Shown: piece after piece, positions 52,141 to 60,785 of the stretch
Numbering within the stretch: the first letter of the stretch is position 1
Layout of the letters: every line of letters begins with the position of its first letter
NCBI RefSeq assembly: GCF_900141745.1
Contig: NZ_FSRM01000001.1
Location: 2,604,001-2,668,000 of the forward strand
Source: Paraburkholderia phenazinium
GTDB lineage: Bacteria > Pseudomonadota > Gammaproteobacteria > Burkholderiales > Burkholderiaceae
Direction: 5' to 3'
DNA: 64,000 nt
Made by a program: the position numbers and the translations under genes
The notes under the pieces: model-generated
Seen by the model: the letters and a program-made list of their open reading frames with translations, nothing else
The model's database searches: none
Told to the model about the DNA's origin: nothing

Positions 52141-52214
52141 GGCAAATCCTGATTGACGAACCCGCATAGGATATCGGTTGCGATCCGTGAGTAGAATACG
52201 TCCATTGAGCAACC

Positions 52215-52239
52215 TGGCGTTGCGTGCAGCGCAACGCCA
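52215..52239. promoter_or_regulatory. LysR-type operator palindrome between divergent genes
   Basis: Perfect 10-bp arms TGGCGTTGCG (52215-52224) and CGCAACGCCA (52230-52239) with a 5-base spacer. The core TTGCG-N5-CGCAA fits the LysR T-N11-A rule. It lies between the divergent MFS (start 52140) and LysR (start 52296) genes, nearer the LysR gene as usual. Confidence 0.7.
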
Positions 52240-52295
52240 AGCGTCGAGTTGTACCCTTTGGGTCCGGCCTCGACGTTACCGAAGGAGGTCGGGAA

Positions 52296-53219
52296 GTGGA
52301 CAAGCTGGTTGCCTTGAATACCTTGCTGGAAGTGGCCGAGGCGGGTGGCTTTTCCAAAGCGGCCCAGCGGCTGGGTGTTGCCACTTCGTCCGTCACACGT
52401 TTGATGGACGCGCTTGAAGCTTCGCTCGGTACCGCGTTGCTGACCCGCACGACGCGGCGCGTTAGCCTGACCGATGCCGGGACGGCCTATGTCGAGCAGA
52501 TCAGCAAGGTACTCGACGATCTCGCGGTGGCCGACGACAGCATCTTCGATAGCGGGGCGTCGCCAGTCGGGGTGCTACGCATTTCCGTGCCGACCGCGTA
52601 CAGCCGACTGCAACTCGCGCCGCATCTGGCTAGCTTTCTCGCCACCTATCCGCGCATGGTGCTCGACGTCGTGGTCGGCGATTATTACGTCGATCTTGCC
52701 GCCGAGCGGATCGATGTCGCGGTCCGGATCGGCCTGCCGTCGCGTGACGAACACCTGGTCATCAGAAAACTGGCCGATAACGCGCGCTTCGTGGTCGCGA
52801 GTCCCGCGTATTTCGCGCGCTGCGGCCTGCCGTCCGAGCCGCAGGAACTGGCCGCGCACGAGTGCCTGCGCTTCGGCTATGGCGGAACCTATCGGCCCGC
52901 GCGCCAGATCTGGACTTTCCTGCGGGGCGAGACCGAGGTGCGCGTCGAAGTGGAGGGCCGCATGATTGCCAACAATCCGGACATCCTGCTGGAAGCGGTG
53001 CTCGCGGGCCGTGGCATCGCCTTGCTGCCGGAGTGGCTGGTGGCAGCGGAGATTCGCGCGGGCCGCCTCGTGCGCCTGTTTGCCGACGCCGAAATCAATC
53101 CGCATGCCGGCCGGTCGGCGGTCTACGCGGCTTACCTGCCGAATCGCCGCCATTCGAGCAAGGTGCGCACCTTTGTGCAGTTCCTGCAGGAACGCGTGCA
53201 AGGCGTTCGGGAGGCGTGA
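52296..53219 (+). CDS. LysR-type transcription regulator
   Basis: 307 residues. Winged helix at the N-terminus (LVALNTLLEVAEAGGFSKAA, recognition part QRLGVATSSVTRLMDALE, wing LLTRTTRRVSLTDAG) and a LysR effector domain. GTG 52296 is chosen because a strong GAAGGAGG lies 8 bases upstream (52281-52288) and the family start fits; an ATG at 52224 falls inside the operator palindrome. It probably regulates itself and the divergent MFS exporter through the palindrome at 52215-52239. Confidence 0.9.
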   Translation: MDKLVALNTLLEVAEAGGFSKAAQRLGVATSSVTRLMDALEASLGTALLTRTTRRVSLTDAGTAYVEQISKVLDDLAVADDSIFDSGASPVGVLRISVPTAYSRLQLAPHLASFLATYPRMVLDVVVGDYYVDLAAERIDVAVRIGLPSRDEHLVIRKLADNARFVVASPAYFARCGLPSEPQELAAHECLRFGYGGTYRPARQIWTFLRGETEVRVEVEGRMIANNPDILLEAVLAGRGIALLPEWLVAAEIRAGRLVRLFADAEINPHAGRSAVYAAYLPNRRHSSKVRTFVQFLQERVQGVREA

Positions 53220-53284
53220 GCCGAGCGCTTCGGCTCGCTTTGCGTCAGCTCAGGCTACTGACGGTACTTACGGTGTTGCCGGCC

Positions 53285-53479
53285 TCAGCGCATGGCAGCC
53301 TGCATCAACAGGCGGAATGGCAGCGCGAGCAACATTGCCCCTGCCACGCCTGCGCACCACAGGGCGACGAACCAGAGCACGCGCTTGAGCCGCGTAGGAG
53401 CAGGGCGTTTCGCCGTGCCTGGTTGCGCAAGCGAAGAAGCGGTCTGCTTTTGTGTAGGCGGGGGCCAGGAAAGTCGCAT
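53285..53479 (-). CDS. DUF2474-like small subunit of the cytochrome bd-type oxidase
   Basis: 64 residues: a polar N-terminus rich in Pro/Thr/Lys and one membrane helix (RVLWFVALWCAGVAGAMLLA) near the C-terminus. It follows the cioB gene by 21 bases on the same strand. DUF2474 proteins are typically encoded after cioAB genes and are analogous to CydX-type small subunits. ATG 53479 is used; a TTG six codons upstream would be the alternative. Family assignment rests on the helix pattern and position. Confidence 0.65.
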   Translation of the reverse strand: MRLSWPPPTQKQTASSLAQPGTAKRPAPTRLKRVLWFVALWCAGVAGAMLLALPFRLLMQAAMR

Positions 53480-53500
53480 TGCAGCGTACCTTGTCAAAGC

Positions 53501-54499
53501 TTAGTGGTACTTCGCACCCGGCGCAGACTTGCCGCGGAACACGTGATATCCGAGTGTCGTGTAGATCAGAATCACCGGCAGAATGATTACCGCACCCACC
53601 AGCGTGAAGAGCTGACTCGAGCGCGGCGCAGCGGCGTCCTGGAGCGTGATGGCGTACGGTATCGCATACGGCCAGATGCTAACGAGCAGGCCAATGTAGC
53701 CGAGCAGGATCAGCAGCAGCGTCAGCAGAAACGGCGTGTTGTCGTGCCGGCGTCTCAGCGCGCGGAGCATAAACAGCGCGGTAATCACGACGAGAAACGG
53801 CACCGGCAGCAAGCGATGCAGCAGGCCCGAATCGAACCAGCGCGCCGCGATTTTCGCGTCGGTCAGCGGCGTCCAGATCGACACCACCACCATGAAGCCG
53901 AGCAGCACGAGAGTGAGGGGACGCACGACCTCGTGCAGACGATGTTGCAGGTCGCCCTCGGTCTTCATGATGAGCCAGCAGGCGCCGAGCAATGCGTATG
54001 TCGCCATCAGGCCAAAGCCGGTGAGCAGGCTGAACGGCGTTAGCCAGAAAAACGGCGGCCCGGCGAAAACGCCGTTCGTCACCGGAATACCCTGCAGGTA
54101 GGCGCCCAGAATGACGCCCTGAAAAAACGACGCCCCACCCGATCCGGCGATGAAGGCGAGGTTCCAGAGGTTTTTGGTGCGGGTTGCCTTCTCGCGGATT
54201 TCAAAGGAAACGCCGCGAAAAATCAGGCAGACGAGCATCGTGACGATCGGCAGATACAGCGCCGAGAGCACGATCGAATAGACCGCGGGAAACACCGCAA
54301 AGAGCGCTGCGCCACCGAGCACCAGCCAGGTCTCGTTGCCGTCCCAGACTGGCGCAATCGTCGCGATCATCAGGTCGCGCTCGCCGTCGTCGGGGAAGAA
54401 CGGGAAAATCATCCCGATGCCGAGATCGAAGCCATCGAGGGCGACATACATGAAGAGCCCCAAGGCGATAATCGCGGCCCAGATCGTCGTCACGTCCAT
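53501..54499 (-). CDS. cioB: Cytochrome bd-type (cyanide-insensitive) quinol oxidase subunit II
   Basis: 332 residues with eight or nine membrane helices. It starts MDVTTIWAAIIALGLFMYV followed by ALDGFDLGIG, the conserved N-terminal motif of CydB/CioB, and has the WDGNETWLV motif. It pairs with the subunit encoded just upstream to form a quinol oxidase that reduces oxygen to water without proton pumping. CGGAG lies 6 bases before the ATG at 54499. The gap to the cioA gene is 82 bases. Confidence 0.93.
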   Translation of the reverse strand: MDVTTIWAAIIALGLFMYVALDGFDLGIGMIFPFFPDDGERDLMIATIAPVWDGNETWLVLGGAALFAVFPAVYSIVLSALYLPIVTMLVCLIFRGVSFEIREKATRTKNLWNLAFIAGSGGASFFQGVILGAYLQGIPVTNGVFAGPPFFWLTPFSLLTGFGLMATYALLGACWLIMKTEGDLQHRLHEVVRPLTLVLLGFMVVVSIWTPLTDAKIAARWFDSGLLHRLLPVPFLVVITALFMLRALRRRHDNTPFLLTLLLILLGYIGLLVSIWPYAIPYAITLQDAAAPRSSQLFTLVGAVIILPVILIYTTLGYHVFRGKSAPGAKYH

Positions 54500-54581
54500 G
54501 CTGTGCTCCGCTTCAGGTGAGTAGAGGTTCGCGGGATGTTGCCGTTTGCCTCGGGTGCCGGTTCCTGCTCCACAGGGCGCA

Positions 54582-55973
54582 TCATTCGACTGCGGCGAGC
54601 GGCCGCCGGCCGCTGCTGTTCGTATCGGCGGCGCTCGCATTGCGCGGCCCTGCATCGTCGTAGGCTGGACCGATGCGCAGCAGCTTGAGGATGTAGTAAA
54701 TGCCCGTGCAGAACACCAGGCAATACACGATCACGAAGATCATCAGCGACACGCTCACGTCCTGCTGGGTCACCGGCGACACCGCTTGCGCGGTGCGCAG
54801 CACGCCGTATACCACCCACGGCTGGCGGCCCGCTTCGGTCGTCACCCAGCCGGCAAGCAGCGTCACGAATCCGGCCGGGCCCATGGCCACCATGATGCGC
54901 TGGAACAGACGGTTTTCGTAAACACGGCCGTGGCGCCGCAGCACCAGTCCGATCAACGCCAGCAAGATCATCAGCATGCCGAGGCCCGCCATGACGCGAA
55001 AGGTCCAGAAGATGATCGACGAATTCGGCCGGTCCTCTTTCGGAAACTCTTTCAGGCCGCGAATTTCGCCGTCCCACGAGTGTGTGAGGATCAGACTGCC
55101 CAGATGCGGAATCTGGATTGCGTAGCGGGTCACTTCGGCCTGCATGTCCGGAAAGCCGATCAGATTGAGCGCGGTTCCGCCGTGCTCGGTTTCCCACAGA
55201 CCTTCGATAGCCGCGATCTTCGCAGGCTGGTATTTGCGCGTGTTCAGGCCATGCTGATCGCCCACCAGCGCCTGGATCGGCGCGAGCACCAGCAATAGCC
55301 AGAGCGCCATCGAAAACATGGTTTTGACGGCAGGGTCGCGCCGGCCGCGCAACAGATGCCACGCGCCGGTGGCAGCGACAACCAGCGCGCCGACGATGAA
55401 CGCGGCAATCGCCATATGGGCGAGCCGGTAGGGGAACGAGGGGTTGAAGATGATCTTCAGCCAGTCCTGCGGCACTACGTGACCGTCCTCGATCGTGAAG
55501 CCCTGCGGGGTCTGCATCCAGCTATTGGAGGCGAGAATCCAGAAGGTGGAAATCAGCGTGCCGGTGGCGACCAGCAGCGTCGCCCCGAAGTGCGCCTTGC
55601 GTCCCACGCGATCCCAGCCGAACAGCATGATGCCGAGAAAGCCGGCCTCGAGAAAGAACGCGGTCATCACCTCGTAGGTGAGGAGCGGTCCGGTGATAGG
55701 CCCGGCGAATTTCGAAAAGCCGGCCCAGTTGGTGCCGAACTGGTACGCCATCACCACGCCGGAGACGACGCCCATGCCGAAGCCGATCGCGAAGACCTTC
55801 GACCAGTACAGGCACAGTTCCTTGTAGTGCGGTTTGCCGCTTTTCAGCCACGCCGCTTCGAGCACGGCGATGAAGCTGGCAAGGCCGATGCTCATCGCCG
55901 GGAAGATGATGTGGAACGATACCGTGAACGCAAACTGCAATCGCGAGAGGTCCAGCGCGCTGAGGTTCATCAT
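54582..55973 (-). CDS. cioA: Cytochrome bd-type (cyanide-insensitive) quinol oxidase subunit I
   Basis: 463 residues with nine membrane helices. The haem-ligand His is near position 20 (LQFAFTVSFHIIFPAMS), and GRQPW is at 382-386 (TTEAGRQPWVVYGVLRT). The Q-loop region is short compared with E. coli CydA (about 520 residues), which is the mark of the CioA branch. Such oxidases give respiration resistant to cyanide, nitric oxide and sulfide. GGGAGA lies before the paired ATG codons at 55973 and 55970. Operon order is cioA, cioB, DUF2474. Confidence 0.93.
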   Translation of the reverse strand: MMNLSALDLSRLQFAFTVSFHIIFPAMSIGLASFIAVLEAAWLKSGKPHYKELCLYWSKVFAIGFGMGVVSGVVMAYQFGTNWAGFSKFAGPITGPLLTYEVMTAFFLEAGFLGIMLFGWDRVGRKAHFGATLLVATGTLISTFWILASNSWMQTPQGFTIEDGHVVPQDWLKIIFNPSFPYRLAHMAIAAFIVGALVVAATGAWHLLRGRRDPAVKTMFSMALWLLLVLAPIQALVGDQHGLNTRKYQPAKIAAIEGLWETEHGGTALNLIGFPDMQAEVTRYAIQIPHLGSLILTHSWDGEIRGLKEFPKEDRPNSSIIFWTFRVMAGLGMLMILLALIGLVLRRHGRVYENRLFQRIMVAMGPAGFVTLLAGWVTTEAGRQPWVVYGVLRTAQAVSPVTQQDVSVSLMIFVIVYCLVFCTGIYYILKLLRIGPAYDDAGPRNASAADTNSSGRRPLAAVE

Positions 55974-56111
55974 TGCGGTCTCCCGAAGACGAGGGCTGGC
56001 TGGGTTGGCGGAGCGACTCCGCAGGCACATGGCAACATACACTTTTTTTCGCCGCAGTGTCGCTAACCTGCGTTCGCAGAACGTGACGGAGCTGGGCAGT
56101 GCAGCTCGCCG

Positions 56112-57449
56112 CTATGCGTTTCCTTGAACGAGGCGCGAGCGCACGAAGCCGACATGCTCGCGTAATACGTAAAACGCATCGGCGTAGGCGAGCGGCATGC
56201 GCAGGCTGTTGAGCGAGTCTTCGATCTGGTCGAGCTCCTCGACAAGCGCATCGCGTTGGGCCTGCGACGGATCCTTCAGCGCCTCGCGTTCGATTGCGAT
56301 CAGCGAACCGTAGTTGCGATAGATGCGCGAGCGGACACGCCAGCGGTACAGTGCCGGCACCAGCCGCATGGCGGGGAACAGCAGCACGGCGACTGGCAGC
56401 AGCAGAACCAGAGTGCGATCGCCGACGCTCGCCAGCCAGAACGGCAGATTGCGGTAGAGAAAGCTCTTGCCGGTCTTGTAGTAGCGCTGCGCGTCGTCGC
56501 TGATCGGATACTCGTGCTGGATCGGGCTCGGAAATTGTCCCGCGTGCTGCAGAAGGCCGGGCATGCCGTGAATCTCCTGCGCAGCTTCGATCAGCAGATC
56601 GGAGATGGCGGGGTGCAGCCTGGTACGCGCGATGATTTCGACGGTCGGGCTGATCAGATGGATGGTGTCGTTCGGGATCTTGTGGCGCAGGTCGAGCACG
56701 CCGGGCGGCAGGTCGATTTCATCCAGATACGGAAAGAGCCGCGTATAGGCGCTCGCTTCCTCGAAGTCCATCACGGAGATGCCCGGTACGCGCAACAGCC
56801 GCAGCATCAGGGCGCGGGTGGCCGAATCGCCGTTGAGGATCGCGGCATCGGCGTCGCCCGAGACCAGCTTCGTTGCGGCTTCCAGCCCGTCGGCGGGCAA
56901 CAGCGTCGTGTTCTGGCCAGGCACGATGCCGTTCGCGGCCAGCAGGTTGAGCGCCAGCACCCGCGTGCCGCTGCCTTCGCGGCCCACGGCGATGCGTTTG
57001 CCTTCGAGTTGCGCGAGCTGCGTAATGCCGCTGCCGCGATAGAACACCACGATCGGGTCATAGAACACGCTGCCGAGCGACATCAACGAGGACGCCCCGA
57101 GCCCATCGGTTACGCCGCCTTGCACCAGCGCGACGTCCACATGCTGTTTAGGGTCCAGCAGCCGTTGCAGGTTCTGCAGCGAGCCGTCCGATTCCAGTAC
57201 CTTCAGCGTGATGCCGTTACGGGCGAGAATCTTTTTGTATTCGTTGGCGGCCTGCAGGAACGAACTGTCGTGCGGGCCGGCGCTCATGACGATTGTATGC
57301 GGCGGCGCCGGATCCACCAGCCAGATCACCAGCGTGATCACCAGCACCACGAACACGGCGATCGGTGCGAACGTCAAGGTTAGATCGCGCAGATCGGCAT
57401 GGGAATGCTCGCCTTGAAAACTCGGTGGTCGCGGGCGATGGTGTCTCAT
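56112..57449 (-). CDS. Membrane-anchored TAXI-type solute-binding protein
   Basis: 445 residues. One membrane helix at about 26-46 (FAPIAVFVVLVITLVIWLV), then a TRAP-TAXI binding domain to about 325 (TIVMSAGPHDSSFLQAANEY at its start; VGREGSGTRVLALNLL in the ligand loop), a second helix pair near 335-365 and a helical C-terminal tail of about 75 residues (EELDQIEDSLNSLRM). Normal TAXI receptors are free periplasmic proteins with a fused DctQM-type permease gene nearby; none is present, and this one is tethered at both ends. A sensor or accessory function is therefore as likely as transport. ATG 57449 is preceded by CGGAG. Confidence 0.82.
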   Translation of the reverse strand: MRHHRPRPPSFQGEHSHADLRDLTLTFAPIAVFVVLVITLVIWLVDPAPPHTIVMSAGPHDSSFLQAANEYKKILARNGITLKVLESDGSLQNLQRLLDPKQHVDVALVQGGVTDGLGASSLMSLGSVFYDPIVVFYRGSGITQLAQLEGKRIAVGREGSGTRVLALNLLAANGIVPGQNTTLLPADGLEAATKLVSGDADAAILNGDSATRALMLRLLRVPGISVMDFEEASAYTRLFPYLDEIDLPPGVLDLRHKIPNDTIHLISPTVEIIARTRLHPAISDLLIEAAQEIHGMPGLLQHAGQFPSPIQHEYPISDDAQRYYKTGKSFLYRNLPFWLASVGDRTLVLLLPVAVLLFPAMRLVPALYRWRVRSRIYRNYGSLIAIEREALKDPSQAQRDALVEELDQIEDSLNSLRMPLAYADAFYVLREHVGFVRSRLVQGNA

Positions 57450-57591
57450 GAAAGCTCCGTACGGGTGGCGGGGCAGGTCTTATGGCGCGCGCGGCGCGCG
57501 GTGTCTGCACGTATAGCGTAGCAGCACTGGCTTTCGTCTGAGCCTGGAAAGTGTGGAAATGCGCGGTGGCGCCGCAACAGGCACCGGATAG

Positions 57592-58275
57592 CTAATACTG
57601 CACCAGTATCGTCACGCGCCGGTTTGCTGCGCGAGCGGCCGCGTCGTCGCCAAGCAACAGAGGGATATTGTCGGAGTGGCCGATGGCCGCCAGCCGCTGC
57701 GGTTCGATGCCTCGGTCCACCAGGAACCGCACCACGGCGCCGGCGCGTGCCGACGACAGCTCCCAGTTGGATTCGTATTTGGCGTTGGAGATCGGTGAAC
57801 TGTCGGTGTGACCTTCTACCAGGATGTTGTGAGTGGAGTAGCCCTTCAACGCCGCAGCCACCTGATCGAGCACGCTGGTCGAGTCCGGCAGCAAGTGCGC
57901 ATCGCCCGCGCGAAAGAGGATTTTTGCATTGATGCTGATTTCCACGCTGCCCGATTCTTCGTCGATATTGATCTGGCCTCTGTCGCGCAGCGCTCTCAGG
58001 AGCGACAACAACCCGGCTCGCACCGCTTCCTGTTGGCCGTTCGCCGCGCCATGTGCAGCGACGCCGGCAGGGCTTCTGTCGTTCTTGACGCTGCGCGCGG
58101 ATTCGAGAAGCTTGATTTCCAGTTCGTGGTACTTCGCCAGCTGGATCGCATACAGCGCCAGAAACAGCACCATCAGCGTGGTGACAAGATCCGAGTACGA
58201 GAGAAGCCAGCGCTCGGGGCGAGCCTCGGCGTCATCGTCCAGCTTCGGATTGGGCTTTTCGCCTGCGAGAGCCAT
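57592..58275 (-). CDS. MotB-type stator subunit (OmpA-like peptidoglycan-binding)
   Basis: 227 residues. An N-terminal cytoplasmic tail, then one membrane helix with the proton-carrying Asp at D29 (WLLSYSDLVTTLMVLFLALY), a linker and an OmpA-like domain (about 120-225; NILVEGHTDSSPISNAKYES, then LAAIGHSDNIPLL). It is shorter than E. coli MotB (308 residues). It starts 5 bases after the MotA-type gene. Together they should form an ion channel anchored to peptidoglycan. No other flagellar or chemotaxis genes lie nearby, and the operon begins with a cyclic-nucleotide-binding FliG-like protein. Confidence 0.9.
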   Translation of the reverse strand: MALAGEKPNPKLDDDAEARPERWLLSYSDLVTTLMVLFLALYAIQLAKYHELEIKLLESARSVKNDRSPAGVAAHGAANGQQEAVRAGLLSLLRALRDRGQINIDEESGSVEISINAKILFRAGDAHLLPDSTSVLDQVAAALKGYSTHNILVEGHTDSSPISNAKYESNWELSSARAGAVVRFLVDRGIEPQRLAAIGHSDNIPLLLGDDAAARAANRRVTILVQY

Positions 58276-58280
58276 GCGTG

Positions 58281-59045
58281 CTATGCCAGCAATGCTTTTG
58301 AGCGCTCGCGCACGTCGCCGGTGAGGCGCGTCTCGATGGTTTGCGGCGACTCCCGGCGCGAGATGGCAAGCAGTCCATCGAAATACAGTTTCCGGTAGCG
58401 CAGTTCGCTATCCACCTGCGCCTTGATCTTGCCGTAGATGGGCAGGAACAGTATGTTGGCGAGCGCGAGGCCGTAGAGCGTCGTCACGAAGGCGACCGCC
58501 ACACCTTGGCCGAGCCTCTCGGGCTCGAGAATGTGCCCCGTCACCTGGATCAGGCCTAGCACGGCGCCGAGGATGCCGAAGGTCGGTGCGTAGCCGCCCG
58601 CTTGCAGCCAGATCCGCGCCGCGGCCATGTGGTTGCGCTCGTAGGCATCCAGTTCGCGTTGCAATGCGTCTTCGATCACCGCGGTGGAAACGCCATTGGC
58701 GATCAGCTCGAGCCCGCGTTTGGCAAACGGATGAATGCCTGCCGGGTCCATCGATTCGAACGCGAGCATGCCGTTCAGCTTGGCTTTGTGTCCCCATTCG
58801 AGCAGCACAGAGAGGTTTTCCTGATCGACCGGTTTGGCGGCGATGAAGGCGAAGCGAAGCTGCCTGACGCCATCGGCAAAGCGGCCCCAACTGTTCTGAA
58901 CCATCACGGCGCCGATCGTGCCGCCCAGCACGATCACGAGCGCCTCAAGCTGGAACAGCGATGCAAACCGTCCACCTTCAAGCGCAAAGCCCAGCACAAT
59001 GGCCGCGATGCCCACAACCGCGCCGCACAGCGTCAGGAAATCCAT
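58281..59045 (-). CDS. MotA-type stator subunit
   Basis: 254 residues with four membrane helices and a large cytoplasmic loop (about 55-145). The two prolines important in MotA function have counterparts at P154 (GGYAPTFGILGAVLGLI) and P202 (ANILFLPIYGKI). The protein begins MDFLTLCGAVVGIAAIVLGF and is of the MotC/PomA-like length class. ATG 59045 lies 63 bases after the FliG-like fusion gene and its stop is 5 bases before the MotB-type gene, so all three are probably co-transcribed. It could serve as an alternative flagellar stator or drive a separate device. Confidence 0.9.
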   Translation of the reverse strand: MDFLTLCGAVVGIAAIVLGFALEGGRFASLFQLEALVIVLGGTIGAVMVQNSWGRFADGVRQLRFAFIAAKPVDQENLSVLLEWGHKAKLNGMLAFESMDPAGIHPFAKRGLELIANGVSTAVIEDALQRELDAYERNHMAAARIWLQAGGYAPTFGILGAVLGLIQVTGHILEPERLGQGVAVAFVTTLYGLALANILFLPIYGKIKAQVDSELRYRKLYFDGLLAISRRESPQTIETRLTGDVRERSKALLA

Positions 59046-59108
59046 ACAAGACCTCGACAATTCAATTGAAGGATTGTGCGTTGGACCGGTTCAATGGCAC
59101 GCGGCGGC

Positions 59109-60335
59109 CTAGATGGGCGACCCGATCGGGACCGATGGATTCACTGAAGGCGATTTGATGCTCTTCACCAGCTCGATAAAGCGCTGCTCGATATCCGGGA
59201 TCTCGAGCGGATCGATCTTGATGTCGCGTCGCATGATCCACGAAATCTCGTTCTGGCGCGCCTGCGTCATGACCGAGAGCAGCCGGTCGGCGATCGTCTG
59301 GTCAGTCATCGTGGCAAGCAGCTTGGCGAGGTCGTAAGTGTCGAACGCGCTCACGGCGTCGAACAGGGTTCGCTGGTCGACAAACTCGAGATCGCCCAGC
59401 GATTCGAGCTGGCTGGGGGTACGTATTTTTCGCTTCGAGAAATAGGCCGTGCCGTGCTCTTCGACGTAGTTCAGCACCTTGCTCTTGCGAAACGCAAAGA
59501 TATCCTCAGCGATTTCCGAGTGAGAAAGCTTCTTGAGAATCAGCTGCTTTTCGACACCGATCAACGCTTCCAGATCGGACAGTTCGATCAGCTCGAGTTC
59601 ACCGGTGATCGCGAGATCCAGTTCGTGATCGGCCACTTGCTGGGCACGCTCGATGAGGCGGATCGGGTCAAAACTGACCATATGCCGGCCCGCCGCACCG
59701 TCTTCGCTCGCGACCCCGCCCTTGCCGATGTACTCGGGGCGTCCTGCATCGAAGCTCACCAGATTGAGTTTTTCCATCCGTTTGAGCATGGCCATTACGT
59801 GCAAACGGGAATGGCCTGCAATTGCGCGGCACTTCCGGATGACCTCGGCGAGCGGCACCGACACTTCTTCGCCCGGCGCGCGGCGCGCACGGCTCTGGGT
59901 ATCGGCGCCGGCCATCAGAGCCAGCACGTGCGCATAGGATAGGACACCGGGCAGGAAGTCGGCATGCGTATAGGTTGCGAGCAATTCGTCCTTGCGCCTC
60001 GTGCGGCGAATCATCGTGCGTACCAGATGGCGCAGCAGAGGCGAGACGCGCTCCATTTCCTCCTCGACGACGCTGGTTTCGATGACGGTCAAACGGCAGA
60101 AGGTGAGCGCCTTTGCGGTGGAACCACGTGGCTCGGACGGCAGTAGCGCAGATTCGCCGAAGATTTCGCCCTTGCCCAGGGTTGCGAGGATCACCCGCTT
60201 TTCGTCGCACTGTGTGGAGATTTCGACTTTGCCGTCGGCAATGACGTAGAGGGCTGAGGTCCCGACATAGCCCTCGGAGAAGATGACTTCGCCCGGAGCC
60301 GCGGTCCGCGACCTTGACGACTGTTGCTGGTTCAA
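59109..60335 (-). CDS. Cyclic-nucleotide-binding / winged-helix / FliG-C-like fusion protein
   Basis: 408 residues, starting at TTG 60335 behind AGGGGAA. Residues about 12-115 are a cyclic-nucleotide-binding domain whose phosphate-binding cassette is complete (GEIFGESALLPSEPRGSTAK, with E61 and R70). About 155-196 looks like a winged helix (LAEVIRKCRAIAGHSRLHVM). The last 90 residues (310-393) resemble the FliG C-terminal rotor domain: DLEFVDQRTLFDAVSAFD aligns with the torque helix region, followed by LAKLLATMTDQTIADRLLSV and MTQARQNEISWIMRRD. The enterobacterial acidic pair D-D-R reads D320-Q321-R322 here. The FliG N-terminal domain is absent and the middle region (215-310) is unassigned. 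The two stator-type genes follow. The FliG resemblance is my reading from memory of FliG sequences and needs a profile search. Confidence 0.75.
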   Translation of the reverse strand: MNQQQSSRSRTAAPGEVIFSEGYVGTSALYVIADGKVEISTQCDEKRVILATLGKGEIFGESALLPSEPRGSTAKALTFCRLTVIETSVVEEEMERVSPLLRHLVRTMIRRTRRKDELLATYTHADFLPGVLSYAHVLALMAGADTQSRARRAPGEEVSVPLAEVIRKCRAIAGHSRLHVMAMLKRMEKLNLVSFDAGRPEYIGKGGVASEDGAAGRHMVSFDPIRLIERAQQVADHELDLAITGELELIELSDLEALIGVEKQLILKKLSHSEIAEDIFAFRKSKVLNYVEEHGTAYFSKRKIRTPSQLESLGDLEFVDQRTLFDAVSAFDTYDLAKLLATMTDQTIADRLLSVMTQARQNEISWIMRRDIKIDPLEIPDIEQRFIELVKSIKSPSVNPSVPIGSPI

Positions 60336-60424
60336 TGTGTTCCCCTGCGGAGTGTTTGGCCCTGCTCAAGCGGTCTCTGCGGACTCGCTCACTGGCGACA
60401 TATTTTGCTGCCGCTTGCCCGTGT

Positions 60425-60451
60425 ATAACGACTTTTTTGCCGATTTCTTTA
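60425..60451 (-). promoter_or_regulatory. Possible sigma-28 (FliA) type promoter
   Basis: On the minus strand TAAA (60451-60448), 15 bases, then GTCGTTAT (60432-60425). The FliA consensus is TAAA-N15-GCCGATAA; five of eight -10 bases match. Transcription would start about 80 bases before the TTG start of the FliG-like gene. Weak evidence alone, but it fits a motility-type operon. Confidence 0.3.
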
Positions 60452-60663
60452 GCGCGGGGATACACTTTAATAAATGCCGCAACCTCAGACGGGGCGGGCT
60501 TGTGCGAGGACAGGAGGGCGCGCGATGCGCAGAAAATCCTTTCGGTCCCTTACGCAAACGTTTGGCGTTCGGCTCTACTCGTAGAGTGCCAGTGACGACG
60601 GCCTTGCCGGACGGTGGAGTCAACGCAGGGTGATACACAGTGCATCATACGAATGCAAAGTAA

Positions 60664-60679
60664 TCCTGATTAATCAGGA
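60664..60679. other. 16-bp perfect palindrome
   Basis: TCCTGATTAATCAGGA is fully self-complementary. It lies 107 bases beyond the 3' end of the hypothetical gene and 330 bases upstream of the FliG-like gene. It could be an operator; no further support. Confidence 0.35.
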
Positions 60680-60785
60680 GGATAAGCGCGATGCGCTGCA
60701 TTGGCCGGATGGAATTCTTCGACCGTTGCGTCGGCGCCGCGGCGAGTGACGCGAAAACCTGCGGGCCGGCAGCGTCCGCTTGCGC

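Larger units (their letters stand above)
60336..60785. other. Intergenic region upstream of the FliG-like / MotAB operon
   Basis: About 450 bases. Apart from the possible promoter at 60425-60451 and the palindrome at 60664-60679 I see no gene. A frame on the plus strand from ATG 60691 has a good AGGAGG before it but reads Ser/Ala-rich antisense sequence of the hypothetical gene, so I do not call it. Confidence 0.5.

Noticed and set aside
57592..60335. Zorya-type antiphage defence system
   Set aside because: Zorya also uses MotA/MotB-like ZorA/ZorB, but the long ZorA tail and the ZorC/ZorD or ZorE nuclease and helicase genes are absent.
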